Part shown: positions 1 to 13,105 of the stretch, piece after piece | Position numbering within the stretch: the stretch's first letter is position 1 | Layout: the number at the start of each line of letters is the position of its first letter | Source of the DNA: Pegoplata infirma | Lineage: Eukaryota; Arthropoda; Insecta; Diptera; Anthomyiidae | Length of the DNA: 64,000 bases | Direction of reading: 5' to 3' | NCBI GenBank assembly: GCA_963921195.1 | Contig: OY992537.1 | Span: forward strand, 20,606,642-20,670,641 | Program-made: the position numbers and the translations under genes | Notes under the pieces: generated by a model | Told to the model about the DNA's origin: nothing | The model's input: only the letters and a program-made list of their open reading frames with translations | Database searches by the model: none

Positions 1-695
1 TATAGAAGAAGTCTCATACTCTGATACTTTTTTCCTAGTTCTAAGATTCGAAGACCTTTTTCCTACCGAAAAACTCTCAGATTCTGAAAGCTTCTTCTAA
101 TAGAATAAGTTTCAACTTCTGATTATGAGACTTTTTTTTCAACAGATAAAATCTCAGATTTTGAGAACTTTTCCTTTCGAAAAAGTCTCAGATTCTGAGA
201 CTTTCCTATAAAATAAGTCTGAAATTCAGAGGATCTTAAACTTTTTCTAATAGAAATGGTTATCTATAGGAAGAAGGTCTCAAAATCTGAGACTTTCTAT
301 AGAAAAGGGTCTCAGAATCGCAGACTTTTTCTATAGGAAAAAAGCCAAAGAATTAGGAAAATTTTCTTAGAATCTGAGACTTTTTCTATTGAAAAAAGTT
401 CTCATAATAAAAAACTACTTTAAAAAACAAATCTAAGAATCTGAAACATTTCTTATGGGAAAAATATCCCAAAAACGCAATGAGTAAGAAATTTTTCTAT
501 GGACAAAAGTCTCAGATTCTGAGAAATTTTTCCAATAGAAAAAGCATTTCTTTTCGAAAAATGTCTCAGAATCTGATATTTTCTATGTAGGAAAAATTTT
601 TTCGATTAAAAAAATTCTCAGATTTAGACTTTTTCATACGATAAATGTGTTAGAATCTGTGACTTTCGTCTACATAAAAAACTATTTTTTTTTTT
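1..695. repeat. Degenerate copies of the palindromic CTCAGATTCTGAG satellite motif
   Basis: About 700 bp of irregular copies of two alternating palindromic blocks, CTCAGATTCTGAG and TTTTTCTATAGAAAAA, spaced 30-40 bp apart with many substitutions. The same blocks form the well-ordered 35-bp satellite at 25985-27930, so this appears to be an older, decayed array of that family. No open frame of note. Confidence 0.7.
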
Positions 696-880
696 AAACA
701 AATAAAAAAAAATTATCTAAACGGAAATATGATCATAAAAAATAAAGCTCCTTTTAAAGAGGTCTCTGATTTTTTTGATTAAAAAATCGAATGCAGGGGT
801 TTGCAAAATCTACAAAATTTTGTGATTTTATAGTTTTCCCATCACATTTTTTATACCCTCCACTCTAGTGATAGAGGGTA

Positions 881-2831
881 CACTCAAAAAAAAAAGTTTG
901 TAAAATGACATAAAATCCCCGTGATTTTACGGGGCAGGTTTTGTAAAATATGTACTAGCAAGAATCCCCGTAATGTTACGGGGATAATTTGTAAATTGAT
1001 TTAACAAAAGAAAATGTAAATTTACAATTTTTTTTGTAAAATATTAACTTCGAGGTGAACATTTTTTTGTAAGTTTACAAAAAATTTGGTAAATTTACAA
1101 ACCAAAATTGTAAACTTACTGAAAAAGGATGTTATTTTACAAAGAAAAAATAGAAAATGAAAAAAATAAATTGTAGATTAACAATTTGTTTGGTTAAACT
1201 ACTATTTTTACCGGAAAAAATATTGAAAAACACGTAAATTTACAATAAAAATTGTAAATTTGTAAAAAAAAATTAAAATTTACGAAAAAAATTATAAACT
1301 TACAAAAAAAAGTTGTAAATTTACAAAATAAAGTAGAAAATCAAAAACCAAAATTGCAAATTTACAAATTGTTTGGTTAAACTACTGTTTTTGATGGCAA
1401 AAAAAACTTGTATATTTACAATAAAAAGTGGTAAATTTACAATTTTTATTGTTATATACCATTTTTTCTTATTTTTTTGCCGTAAAAACAGTAGTTTAAC
1501 CAAAAAATTTGTAAATTAACAATATTGTTTTTGTATTTTCTTCTTCATTTTTGAAAAATTACAACTTTTTTCGTAAGTATACAATTTTGTTTTTTAAATT
1601 TTCATATTTGTTTTGTAAGTTTACAAAAAATTGGTTTATTTACATATTTGTTTTGTAAATTTAAAGGTTTTTTTCCATTGGTGCATCTTATTTTTCCTTC
1701 TTCGGCAGCTGGAGTAGCACTTCAACAACCTGAAATGATATTTTTTCACTTGAACACTTTTAACAAACTTTTTAATGTATAACACTGCACTTTTTTATTT
1801 TTTCGACATTTAGTTTTTCTTAAGTAGAACATATGAGAATTGCGAAGGAGGCTACACAAGAAATTTCTTATATTTTCAGGAAAAATTTGTCAAAAAATAA
1901 CAATTTTTTTTTTGAATTTTTAATTATTTTCACAAGTATTTTTACAAAATCAGAAAAAAAATTTTGGATATTGTAGATTGGATGTTTATGTACCTGTTAA
2001 AATAAGAAAAACTTAATTTTTCATAATTGGCAGCTTTTTATTGACATTTTAGGTGCCAAATTAAAAAAAAAAATTACCAAACAAATATGGTAAAATTACC
2101 CAAAAAAATGGTAAAAATACAAAAAAAAACTAGAACAATTATATAATAGAAACACATAAAAATTGTGGTATTTTACTTAACGCAAATTACCAAAAAATGG
2201 TGTAAAAATTCAATTTTTTTGCTAAAGCTTACAATTAGTTGAAAAATGTTTGTGTCCGGAACTTAAAAAATTTCCAAAATTTTTTTTATGAAATGTTTTA
2301 TTTATAAAAAATTACTAACTAAATTTTTTACTCCAAAACGCAAAAAAAAACTGAACTTAGAAAATTTTTGCGTGTCCTATTGTTGAATAATTATTTTTTT
2401 TAACAACATTAATTCTAGTAATAAAATAAATTTTGTAAAATTACATTGGAATTTTGTACTTTTCAATACATACATTTCAAACTGAAAACCTTGTAAACGA
2501 TCTTAAAAAAATGTTTGTAATAACACATTTTTTTGGTAGAAAGACTAAATAACACCAAGTAAAATTTTGTTGTACAATAACATTTTTCTTGTGTAAAAAA
2601 ACTAAACACCTTGTTATATTTTTTTAATTTGTAAAATAATTCACTTTTTTGTAAATTTACCTAAAAAATTTGTAAAATAAATTTACCAACATATAGTAGT
2701 AAAATTACAAAGCAAACTGTAGTTTTCGTTTTATTAAATATACAACAATTTTTGTAAAAAGACAAAAATATTAGTAAAATAGAATTACAAGACCTTTTAC
2801 TTGTAATTTTACAAACTTTTTTTTTTGAGTG
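881..2831. mobile_element. 1.95 kb TA-flanked element with CACTCAAAAA termini
   Basis: Begins CACTCAAAAAAAAAAGTTTG and ends with its inverse; TA lies on both sides (879-880, 2832-2833). Removing the element and one TA restores the mini-me sequence AGAGGGTATATATAAG. The interior is very AT-rich with dozens of short GTAAATTTAC-like palindromes in both orientations and no coding capacity. Termini and TA duplication suggest a non-autonomous Tc1/mariner-type element. Related ends occur at 19160, 21935, 33882, 37437, 38896, 47265 and 56220. Confidence 0.75.
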
Positions 2832-2951
2832 TATATATAAGTTTTTCATTCTGTTTGTAACTCATCGAAATATCGATCTGGGACCCAATAAAGTATATAT
2901 ATTCATGATGCCCGATCGATTTTAAGACATTCTAGCGATGTCCGTCTGTCC

Positions 2952-4905
<1,954 letters not shown>

Positions 4906-5355
4906 CTGTGTGTGGAAAATGCTGTCGCGAACAAATATTGAACAGAGATGACTGAAACTTAGCATATTTATTGGAAGTGCTCCCGAGAAGTTTGGTATTG
5001 CATTTGAGCGATATCGGTTCAGCGGTTCAAAAGTTATGAACGAAAATGTAAGCACACCTCAAAAATTTCAGTACATTCAACATAACCTAAAAATACAAAA
5101 TGCTTTTATTCGGCTTCTGGTTGGCATATGTGAACATAACTGAACACCAAATGGTATTTAAACAAGTACAAACACAAAAAAAAAAATCGCGGATTTTTTT
5201 TACCAAAATTTTTTTTCGCGAAAATTTTTTTTTTCAAAAATTTTTTTTTTTCAAAAGTAATTTCCTTTTAAATAAAGTTTTTTTGCAATAATCTTTTTGA
5301 AATTGTGGAGGGTATCACTACATTCGGCAAGGCCGAATTTAACTTTTTTACTTGT

Positions 5356-5722
5356 TAAAATTTTTTTTGAACAGAATTCTGTTGCGATAGATTCTAGACT
5401 ACATTTCAAAAAAACTACTTGCTCTAACAACCGATTCCTTCCACGACAATTTCGAACAGAAAACATCGACTCTGGAATGTTAAGTATAATCGATTGCAGG
5501 ATAATATAATGCGTTCTGTAACCCGTTATCTGGAATGTAAAATTTTAATGGATTCCTAATAGGCTTTGTTAAGTGTTTTGTTCCACTGTTTTTATGATCT
5601 AAATTTCAGGAGATCGAAAAAGAGCCAAATTTCCCATATTTACTCTCTTAGACTAAAAATTTTCTAAAAAAAAAAATTTGTAAGAATGTTTTTTCCGCTG
5701 GCCTAACCATTATATTTGAATA
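5356..5722. other. Unassigned AT-rich spacer
   Basis: No repeat family, RNA gene or credible coding region recognised between the mini-me tail and the next foldback element. Confidence 0.5.
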
Positions 5723-6360
5723 CACCGTCCGACAGCCAATATAAAACATGTTCCGGACGATATACATACGTCTGAAAGTAGAGATGAAATGGAGTAAAAC
5801 TGCATTTACAGTTTTACACTTCGTGATCTTGTTTCCTTTTAAAAAGACTTCAAAATTTTAAAGGATACATTTTGTAAAATATTTTTGAAATATTTGTACT
5901 TGTCCTAGGATCACACTAATGACGGAAAATGAAAGAGGGGGATCTCCCCTAATTAATCCATTTGTTTTATTTTGTCATCAGAACGAAATTATGTGAATAA
6001 AGTCATTTGAAAACTTTTTCAAAATATTTTGTTCAAAATTTTGAATGATAATAAAGAATACATTTTTAAAAGGACGTAACTTACCTCCTTTTTTCTGATA
6101 TGTAAAAATACTTAAATAGGAAAATTAGGGGAGATCCTTCTCTTTGATTTTCTGTCAATAGTGGAATCCTACGATTAGTACAAATATTAAAAAAATATTT
6201 TATAAAATTTAATCCTCTAAAAATTTGAAGTCCTTTTAAAAGGAAACAAGATTACGAAATGAACTGCTGTAAATGCTGTTTTACTACATGTAGTCTCTAG
6301 TTTAAAACATATATTATCCATTTCGTGTTTAACGACTTTTTTCATTTTTGTCGGACGGTG
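5723..6360. mobile_element. Foldback element with CACCGTCCGACA termini
   Basis: Perfect 12-bp terminal inverted repeats (CACCGTCCGACA at 5723, TGTCGGACGGTG ending 6360), continued inward by imperfectly complementary arms of about 300 bp. Both arms contain the GATCTCCCCTAATT block and the CTTGTTTCCTTTTAAAA block in opposite orientation. ATA flanks both ends, possibly a 3-bp target duplication. Non-coding; superfamily not assigned. Confidence 0.75.
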
Positions 6361-6397
6361 ATATAGAATAAGGGCCAATGTATTATTTATACCAATT

Positions 6398-6936
6398 TAT
6401 ACCCTCCAACCACAGTATGGGGGTATACTCACTTTGTCATTCCGTGCGTAACGCATCGAAATATCGGTCTAGGACACCATAAAGTATATATATTATTGAT
6501 CAGTGATCGATTCTAAGACATTCTAGCGATGTCCGTCCGTCCGTCCGTCCGCATGTCCGTCTTTCCGTCTGTAGAGGACACAATACAGTCCAAAATAAAA
6601 GAGCTAGACTTCCGAAGTTTGGCACGAATATGTCTTATATTCATAGGCAGGTTAAGTTCGGAAATGGGCAAAATCGGACCAAGGGGAAAAAAGTTCCCCC
6701 TTGGAGAACTAAACCAACCCAAGAAAAACCGCATTTTTTGCAGAGTTTTTTGTACTTTTGGTAAGCAAATGCAACATTCTTATCTCAGAAGAAGTTCAAA
6801 ATCACAAGGGGAAGGTGCCCCATAACGTCCCCCCCCAAAAAAAAGAAGCCCCGGAATTTTTTTTTTTTATAATTTTTTTTTACATTTTGGAGGGTATAAA
6901 AGATTCGGCACAGCCGAATGTAACACTCTAACTTGT
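6398..6936 (+). mobile_element. mini-me/DINE-1-like element, subfamily B, near complete
   Basis: 539 bp from TATACCCTCCAACCACAG to ACTCTAACTTGT. It contains a short TA tract, the GATTCTAAGACATTCTAGCG core, a GTCC/GTCT microsatellite and a 3' hairpin with stem ATTCGGC/GCCGAAT and loop ACA, preceded by TGGAGGGTATA. Subfamily A shares the hairpin stem but has loop AAG. No protein encoded. Confidence 0.8.
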
Positions 6937-8763
6937 TTAACTTCATTCAGATTATATTGGAAATTATACAACTTTTTGAACTTTTTTCGGTAGAGGATCT
7001 TATATTACGAGTTCTTAGGGCCGTTATTTTAGGAAACAGAAAAGGCATCAAATACACTTTTTTACCCTTTTTGTCCTCTTAGAAACGGAATTTAAAAAAA
7101 CTATTTATTTCAGATTGTTTTTCAGAGAATTTCTTGGACCATTATTTTAGGATATAAAAAAAGTACCAAGTACACTTTTTTACAACTTTTTTTGGACCTT
7201 AAGAACCGGAATTTCCTAAACCCTAGCTTAAGTGGATTTATTTTTTGTGAAGTGAACCATCATTCAAAATGTCTGTCTCTAGCTGTCATGGTTTGGGAAG
7301 GGCGATTTATGATGAATCAGTCAATCAGTCAGTCAGAAACACAACTCTTGGACACCATACTGATTAAACGTTTTCATTACTTGCTGTTTTTTAATGAAAC
7401 ATTTGGATTATGTTGCTAAAGCGTAGGCTAGATGGGCGCGTTATTATATTATATGCTTAAATAAATTATCAAAACTTATTAAAAAAGTTTAAATTCCAAA
7501 ATCAGTACCTTTGTAAAAACTCTATCTTCACTGCTGTTAAAACATGCATATAAAACAAAAAGTCGAAGTAAGATGAGCTACAAGCCAACAATGAATAACA
7601 ATAACAACTAAAAAACATTAAACAGAGGTATCATAAAAATGCGTTTTTTGTTGGAGTTGTTTGTACATTTCTTCATTTACTCTCCTGTTTTTCACTTGTT
7701 TTTTGTTTCGAAATGAAAAAATATATATGAAAATGAAAATTTATTTTAAGCCATAAATACACATACTACTGAGAATACTACAAAATACATACACAAATGC
7801 AAAAAACACATTATTCAGCAGTGAACAAAAAAAGTTATTAACACAAATAAACACTAATACACTCTTACTGCTTACTGTATGATTTCAACATGCTTTATAC
7901 CAGTGGTGGACACACACGGTATAATACTTATGCTTGTGTGGAAGTCGCAAGCGAAAAATCAACAAAGCAACAGAATTTAATTGTGTAGATGTGGTGACGT
8001 CTCACAAGCAGAATTTTATAGCCTATGCCCGCGGGCATAGGAATTTGAAAAATTACCACTACTGATTTATACTTTAATAAGCTGTTTCTCTAATGCAACT
8101 TCGGGGCAGCAACATTTACTTCAACTTCAGTGGTTACAAGAGTAGTGTTTTTTTTCTTTTCTTATTTAATGTGTAATTTATGACTTTTTATATGCGTAAC
8201 ACGTTTTTTTATAACTCTACTTAATTTCTTTTGTTTTGTTTTTTAAAAAAATATTATTTTTATTAGTATTTTTATCATAATTATGATTATCATGTGTTGT
8301 AAAAATATTTTAATATAAATTTATGAAGATTATTTAATACTACTATTAAAATTTTATTTGTATAACAAAGATTTCAGATTTTAGGATTTATTTAAGTATA
8401 AATTTTTAGATGTTTGAAGGTTTGACATTTGCTTTTTTATTAAGAATTTTTAATTAAAATCTAGAAGGAGTTTAGTTCATAAATTAAAATGTACTGGTAC
8501 TTAGTGTAGAAACTACTAAATGTTAGTTGTCTTAAATTGCGAAAAGGTGTAATAAAAAAATTAAGCTCTCAAAATATAAAAGATTTTTTCCTAGAAAAAG
8601 TCTTTTACAAAACCAGTAACACTGTTCAACAAATTTGTGATGGCTTAATGTATTTGGCATTCGTTGCAATGCTACTGAGTAATATGCAGTTAGGGGTTAA
8701 TTCTATAATTGTTAAAAACTTATTTTGTGTCCTATAGTTTTACTATTGCATCAAATGACAGGA
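6937..8763. other. Mostly unassigned AT-rich DNA with a small internal duplication
   Basis: A block of about 150 bp containing CCATTATTTTAGGA and AAGTACACTTTTTTAC is present twice, imperfectly, within 6955-7190. The rest is AT-rich with open frames under 80 codons and no recognisable domain, including one of 66 codons at 8537-8737 for which I have no functional evidence. Confidence 0.4.
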
Positions 8764-8899
8764 AACAAAAAAAAATTATATTTGATTTTTCTGTAAGTAC
8801 AGATCGAGCATGGGCTCTAATTATATTTGTTATAAGGGTTAAGTTGAAAAATGTAGAAGAAAAATTGAATTTCTAAAAATTATAGACATTTAAAAATTA
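8764..8899 (+). mobile_element. Truncated Penelope-like family 1 terminal repeat
   Basis: Matches the start of the unit at 53723 (TTCTGTAAGTACAGATCGAG, GGGCTCTAATTATATTTG, and the following TTCTAAAAATTATAGACATT), then diverges before the hammerhead region. A solo, 3'-truncated fragment. Confidence 0.65.
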
Positions 8900-9135
8900 T
8901 TAAAAAAAAAACTTTTATTCAATATCCTTGCAATCCTTAAATAGTGTATCCTGAAGTCTTTAAAGCTTTACGAAAAAATACTAACAATAGTTCTTAAAGT
9001 TTTGCGCGTCTCATAAAAATGTGGTAAAAATATGTTGCAAAATAATATGTTTTTGTATCAAATTTCATTAATTTTTTTTTTTGGATTTTTTCAATTTAAG
9101 GGGGCCTTTTTTCAATTTAAGGGGGCTTAAAGAAA

Positions 9136-9849
9136 ACAAGTAAGAGTGTTAAATTCGGCTGTGCCGAATCTTTTATACCCTCCAACATGCAAATAAATTA
9201 AAAAAAAAATTACAGGGGCGTCTTTTGTTTTTTTTTTTTTTTTTTTTTTGGGGGGAGGGGATCGTTAGTGGTAATTGGGGGGCACATTTTCTCTCGAATT
9301 GGTGTTAAAAAAAATTTATTCTTATGCTTTTTGCACTAAAGAAATGCAAATTTGTCATTATTTAAAAAAAAAAATATATTCCACGCCCATAAAAGGGGGA
9401 CGGACCAAAAAACTATATTTTCTAATTCTGTGGGTCCAAATGCAGGACTTTGAACTTCTTGTAGCATAAAAATGTTGGATTTTATAAACAAAAACACAAA
9501 AAATCATGTAAAAATATGGTATTTTTTAGAGGTTGGTTTAGTTCTTCAAGGGGTAACTTTTTTCCCCCTGGTCCGATTTTGCTCATTTACGAAGTTAACC
9601 TGCCTAGAAACATAAGAAATATCCGTGCCAAAAGTCGGGAGTCTAGCTCTTTTATTTTGGACTGCATCGTGTTAACTACAGACGGACAGACGGACTGACA
9701 GACGGACGGACGGACATCGCTAGAATGTCTTAGAATCGATCACTGATGATAAATATATATACTTTATGGGGTCCTAGACCGATATTTTGATGCGTTACAT
9801 ACGGAATGACAAAGTGAGTATACCCCCGATACTGTAGTTGGAGGGTATA
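9136..9849 (-). mobile_element. mini-me/DINE-1-like element, subfamily B
   Basis: On the plus strand it starts ACAAGTAAGAGTG and the hairpin ATTCGGC-TGT-GCCGAAT, and ends TTGGAGGGTATA, so it lies on the minus strand. The GTCY tract appears as GACGGACAGACGG around 9680-9715, next to the ATCGCTAGAATGTCTTAGAA core and a TA tract. It carries the CCACGCCCATAAAAGGGGG block shared with the copies at 19630, 31153 and 35084. Confidence 0.8.
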
Positions 9850-9889
9850 AAAATACTTGTGATCTAATTACATTTCAACTTGAAGAATA

Positions 9890-11624
9890 ACAAGTAGAAA
9901 AGTTAAATTTAAAAAAAAAAAAATTACAAATTTTTTTCAGTGTAAAATTTTTTTTTTTTACTGTAAAAATATTTCTGAGTGAATGCACGTACGTATGTAC
10001 ACAAAATATTGTCATTTTTGTAAAAAAAAACTAAATTTTTTTTTGAGTGTAAAATTTTTTTGAGTGTAAAATTTTTTTCGAATGTAATTTTTAAGTTACC
10101 AATGCTTTTAAAACTAAACAAGTATAAAAAGCATTGTTAAGTTACCACCAATGCTTTTAAAACTTGTAAAACACGTGGCAATTAAGATGAGACTAATCTG
10201 AAATTCAGGGTTTTGCTTATCACTTTTGAACCACTGCACTGTGGCCGAAATCACGCTTAAGTCAAAATTAAAAAATTAAGATCGATAAATATTTTTGCAC
10301 TGCATCGTTTACCTATACTTTACAGAACAAATTTACGTTTTTACTTTTGTTTTGCTTTCAATATTCGCACAGCTGTAAGCTGTCAAATATACATTTTCTG
10401 CAGCAAGTGTATTAAAGGACTTTGGGGCCTAATTACTCAGTGAGTTTTTCTTGACACTTTTAAGTCAATTGTTTATACATTTTGAGCCAAAAAGTTTTAA
10501 TTGAAAGTAAAAGGTATGTTTTAACTTAAAAATAAATTTTTGTGACCTGTGTGTATCTAGTTTATTATTAGTGCATTATAGAAGTTGACATTTGTGATAA
10601 AAACTATAGTTTCATGGACTGCAACTTTTGAAATTCGATCGTATTCGGTCCAATTCCTGTTTTGTTTATTATTTTGGGTTATTTTTGTTGTGACGTTTCA
10701 GTATGGCGTGCTAGTTCGCGCAAGTTGTTCGGTTTTTTAGGCTCCATCTGCCTGTCCAAATAAACAGTATAAACGCCATACAGACCACAATTTTCAATCG
10801 ATTTGGCTAAAATTTGAAATTTAAGATTTTTTATCGAAAGAACAAAACATATTAAATTTTTGACGAAATTGGTCCACGTTATCCCATAGCCCCCATGTTA
10901 AGTTCCCCTTCCAGTTTTACTAAAAAGCCCTAACAATGGTATTTTAACAAATATCCTCTTGAAATTCGAATGGTAAATGTTTTTTGTAGCCATAAATAAT
11001 CACTCTAAATTTTAACGGAATCGGAAAATTTTAACTTCTAGTCCTCATACACCCAACCCTCCCGATATTCACATAAATTTCCCAAAATACATAAAAACAC
11101 TGAAATAAATAAATATGGTTGAAAATTAAATTCTTTATAAGTTTTATAATCACAAATACGCATTGGGCTTTATTATTTTACATTTCCGAATTAAGCGCCG
11201 CTAGATTGGATGTTTCGGCCACTGTGCACTGGACCGATTGAGCTGAAATTTAATACCAAACAGACCTGGGGAACGGTAAATATACATGTTAAGCTTCAGC
11301 AGTCTTAGTATTGTCTTTCGAAAGTTATCGTGTTTTTTATCTCGTAAGTTCGCGAAACACCATTTCCGAAATATTATTTTGCTCATATGCCAAACTTTAG
11401 TAGCCTCCGTAAAGTCTTTCAAAAGTTAGCGTGTTTTCTACGGACGGACGGACACACAGACAGACAGACAGACAGACGGACGGACGGACATCGCTAGATC
11501 GACTTAAAATCGATCGAGGATCATGAATATATATACTTTATGAGGTCCTAGACCAATATTTCGATGTGTCACAAACGGAATGACAAACTTGTATATACCC
11601 TCTATCACTAGAGTGGAGGGTATA
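9890..11624 (-). mobile_element. mini-me/DINE-1-like element, subfamily C, split by a Transib-like insertion
   Basis: Tail at 9890 (ACAAGTAGAAAAGTTAAATT), head ending at 11624 (GTGGAGGGTATA). It matches the subfamily C copy at 57594-59889, including the repeated GAGTGTAAAATTTTTTT tail segments, the GCATTGGTAACTT block and the ATCTAGCGATGTCC core. It is interrupted at 10237-11226. Confidence 0.78.
10237..11226. mobile_element. 990-bp Transib-like non-autonomous element
   Basis: Ends are CACTGTGGCCGAAA (left) and, inverted, CACAGTGGCCGAAA (right), 13 of 14 matching. CACTG flanks both sides (10232-10236 and 11227-11231), and removing the element plus one CACTG restores the mini-me sequence GAACCACTGGACCG found in other copies. 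A 5-bp duplication with CACWGTG termini is characteristic of Transib transposons, whose ends resemble RAG recombination heptamers. The interior is unique, AT-rich and without a transposase frame. ProtoRAG/Chapaev-type elements are an alternative. Confidence 0.6.
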
Positions 11625-12243
11625 AAAACAGTTTTAACGTGAGCAATTTTTAAACAGCTATAAAAATATAAATACGCAATATTTTTTAATTCTGTTTTTT
11701 TTTAACATGATAATGTTTTTAGGCTGGTGTCTAATTTTAAAAAAAAGTTGCAGGACGCCACCTTAGTTTGACTATATAAGCTAACAATTAACGAAAAAGA
11801 AAACAAGAATTACCATCTTTATTTTCTTAAAACCAAAAATTTTAATAACTTGGGTTTGTAACTTGGATAATAATTCACCTCGTGGTGAATAAAAAGTAAC
11901 ATAATTATTTTTCAACAAATAAAATTTTTTTTTCATAAATTTTTTTTTTGTCATCAATTTTTCCCCCATAATTTTTTTTTTTTTTTTTTTCATCAAACTT
12001 TTTTTTTTATCTTTTTTTTGTATCAAATTTTTTTTTTTTATAATTTTTTTTGCTTTTTCATTAATTTGTTTTTCATAAATTTTTTTTTTCATCAATTTAT
12101 TTTTATCAAAATTTTTTTTTTCATTAATTTTTTTAATCGTATTTTTTTCATCAATTTTTATTCATCAAATTTTTTGATATCAATTTTTTTCTCACCAAAA
12201 TTTTTTTTTTTATCAATTTTTTTTTACATCAAAAAATTTTTCT

Positions 12244-12836
12244 AATATGTACTGCAGTATTCTTGGATGTCTCTCAGGCGTTCGATAAAGTCTGGCACCA
12301 AGGCCTTCTTTACAAAATAAAGAAATTTTTCTCAATTGAAGGTAATAATATATAAACAAGTATAAGCTCCCATCTGGACCTACGGTATTCAGCTCTGGGG
12401 CTGTGCGCAGAAATCCAACATAAATATCATTCAGCGTTTTCAAAATAAAGTTTTACGAAAAATGGTGAACGCTCCGTGGTACATAAGGAAAACTGACCTT
12501 CATCGCGACTTAGGAGTTGATAGTGTGATAACAACTATTAAAAAGTATGCAGTCAATCATCATACAAAGGTATGCAGTCAATCATCATACGCCACACCAA
12601 TGAGGAAGCATCTCGCCTTTTCTTTAATCCATCTAACGAAAGAAGATTGGTTCGTACAAAACCCATTGATCTGCTTGGGGTAAATTTGCCTTAGATCATC
12701 ATTTTTAAATCATATATCAATAGAATAATACTACTAGATAGTTCTCAGTTTGAACTAGTTGTAGTTTTAGAAAACAAAAGATTTGTAATTATTTTACATT
12801 CAATTATTTGTTTTAATAAAAAAAAAAAAAAAAAAT
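12244..12836 (+). mobile_element. Jockey-clade non-LTR retrotransposon, 5' truncated and internally deleted, with poly(A)
   Basis: Inserted in the T-rich tract of D copy 1. It contains two pieces of a Jockey-type reverse transcriptase, a short 3' region and an A run of about 18 (12819-12836) just after an AATAAA-like signal. AATTTTTCT-like sequence flanks both ends and may be a target duplication, though it is ambiguous next to the poly(A). The poly(A) end and 5' truncation are typical products of target-primed reverse transcription. Confidence 0.85.
12257..12690 (+). pseudogene. Jockey reverse transcriptase pseudogene lacking the catalytic core
   Basis: The first segment (12257-12340) reads FLDVSQAFDKVWHQGLLYKI, the conserved AFDKVWH block of Jockey-type reverse transcriptases. 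At about 12345 it jumps, with a frameshift and a stop, to PIWTYGIQLWG followed by IIQRFQNKVLR and NAPWYIRKTDLHRDLG, the conserved thumb/C-terminal block. Everything between, including the YADD active site, is missing. A 24-bp tandem duplication (ATGCAGTCAATCATCATAC twice, 12548-12590) then shifts the frame; the terminal RLVRTKPIDLLG motif continues in another phase. Non-functional. Confidence 0.88.
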
Positions 12837-13105
12837 TTTTCTTTTCATCAAAAAAATTCATCAAAAACTTTTTTACGTCAACATCTTTTTTCACCAAAAA
12901 TTTTGGGTTCATTAAATTTTATTTTAACATAATTTTGTTTTTCGTGAAAAAAAAAAATCATTTTTGTTTACCAAAACTACTTTTTCACCAAGTCTAAGCT
13001 TTTCGCATAAAAATGTTCCATTTGGTTATCAAATGTACATAAAAAAGGTGAGAGTGTTATATTCTTTGGTGCCGAATCTTTTATACTCTCCAAAATGTAA
13101 AAACA

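Larger units (their letters stand above)
11702..13105 (-). mobile_element. 'D' family repeat, copy 1, split by a Jockey fragment
   Basis: A recurrent element in this window. In this orientation it begins TTAACATGATAATG, then GGCTGGTGTCTAATTTTAAA, a CACCTCGTGGTGAAT palindrome, a long T-rich tract broken by CATCAA (11936-12240), and ends with AAGCTTTTCGCATA, GGTGCCGAAT and TATACTCTCC. Other copies are at 14050, 17981, 39360, 43951 and 53577. The ATTCGGCACC/AAGAAT end and TTGAAATATC...GACCCCATTAA block resemble mini-me, so D may be a diverged relative. Non-coding. Confidence 0.6.

Noticed and set aside
8537..8737. A 66-codon membrane-like peptide gene
   Set aside because: Short, no signal, no context and no conservation evidence; chance frames of this length are common here.
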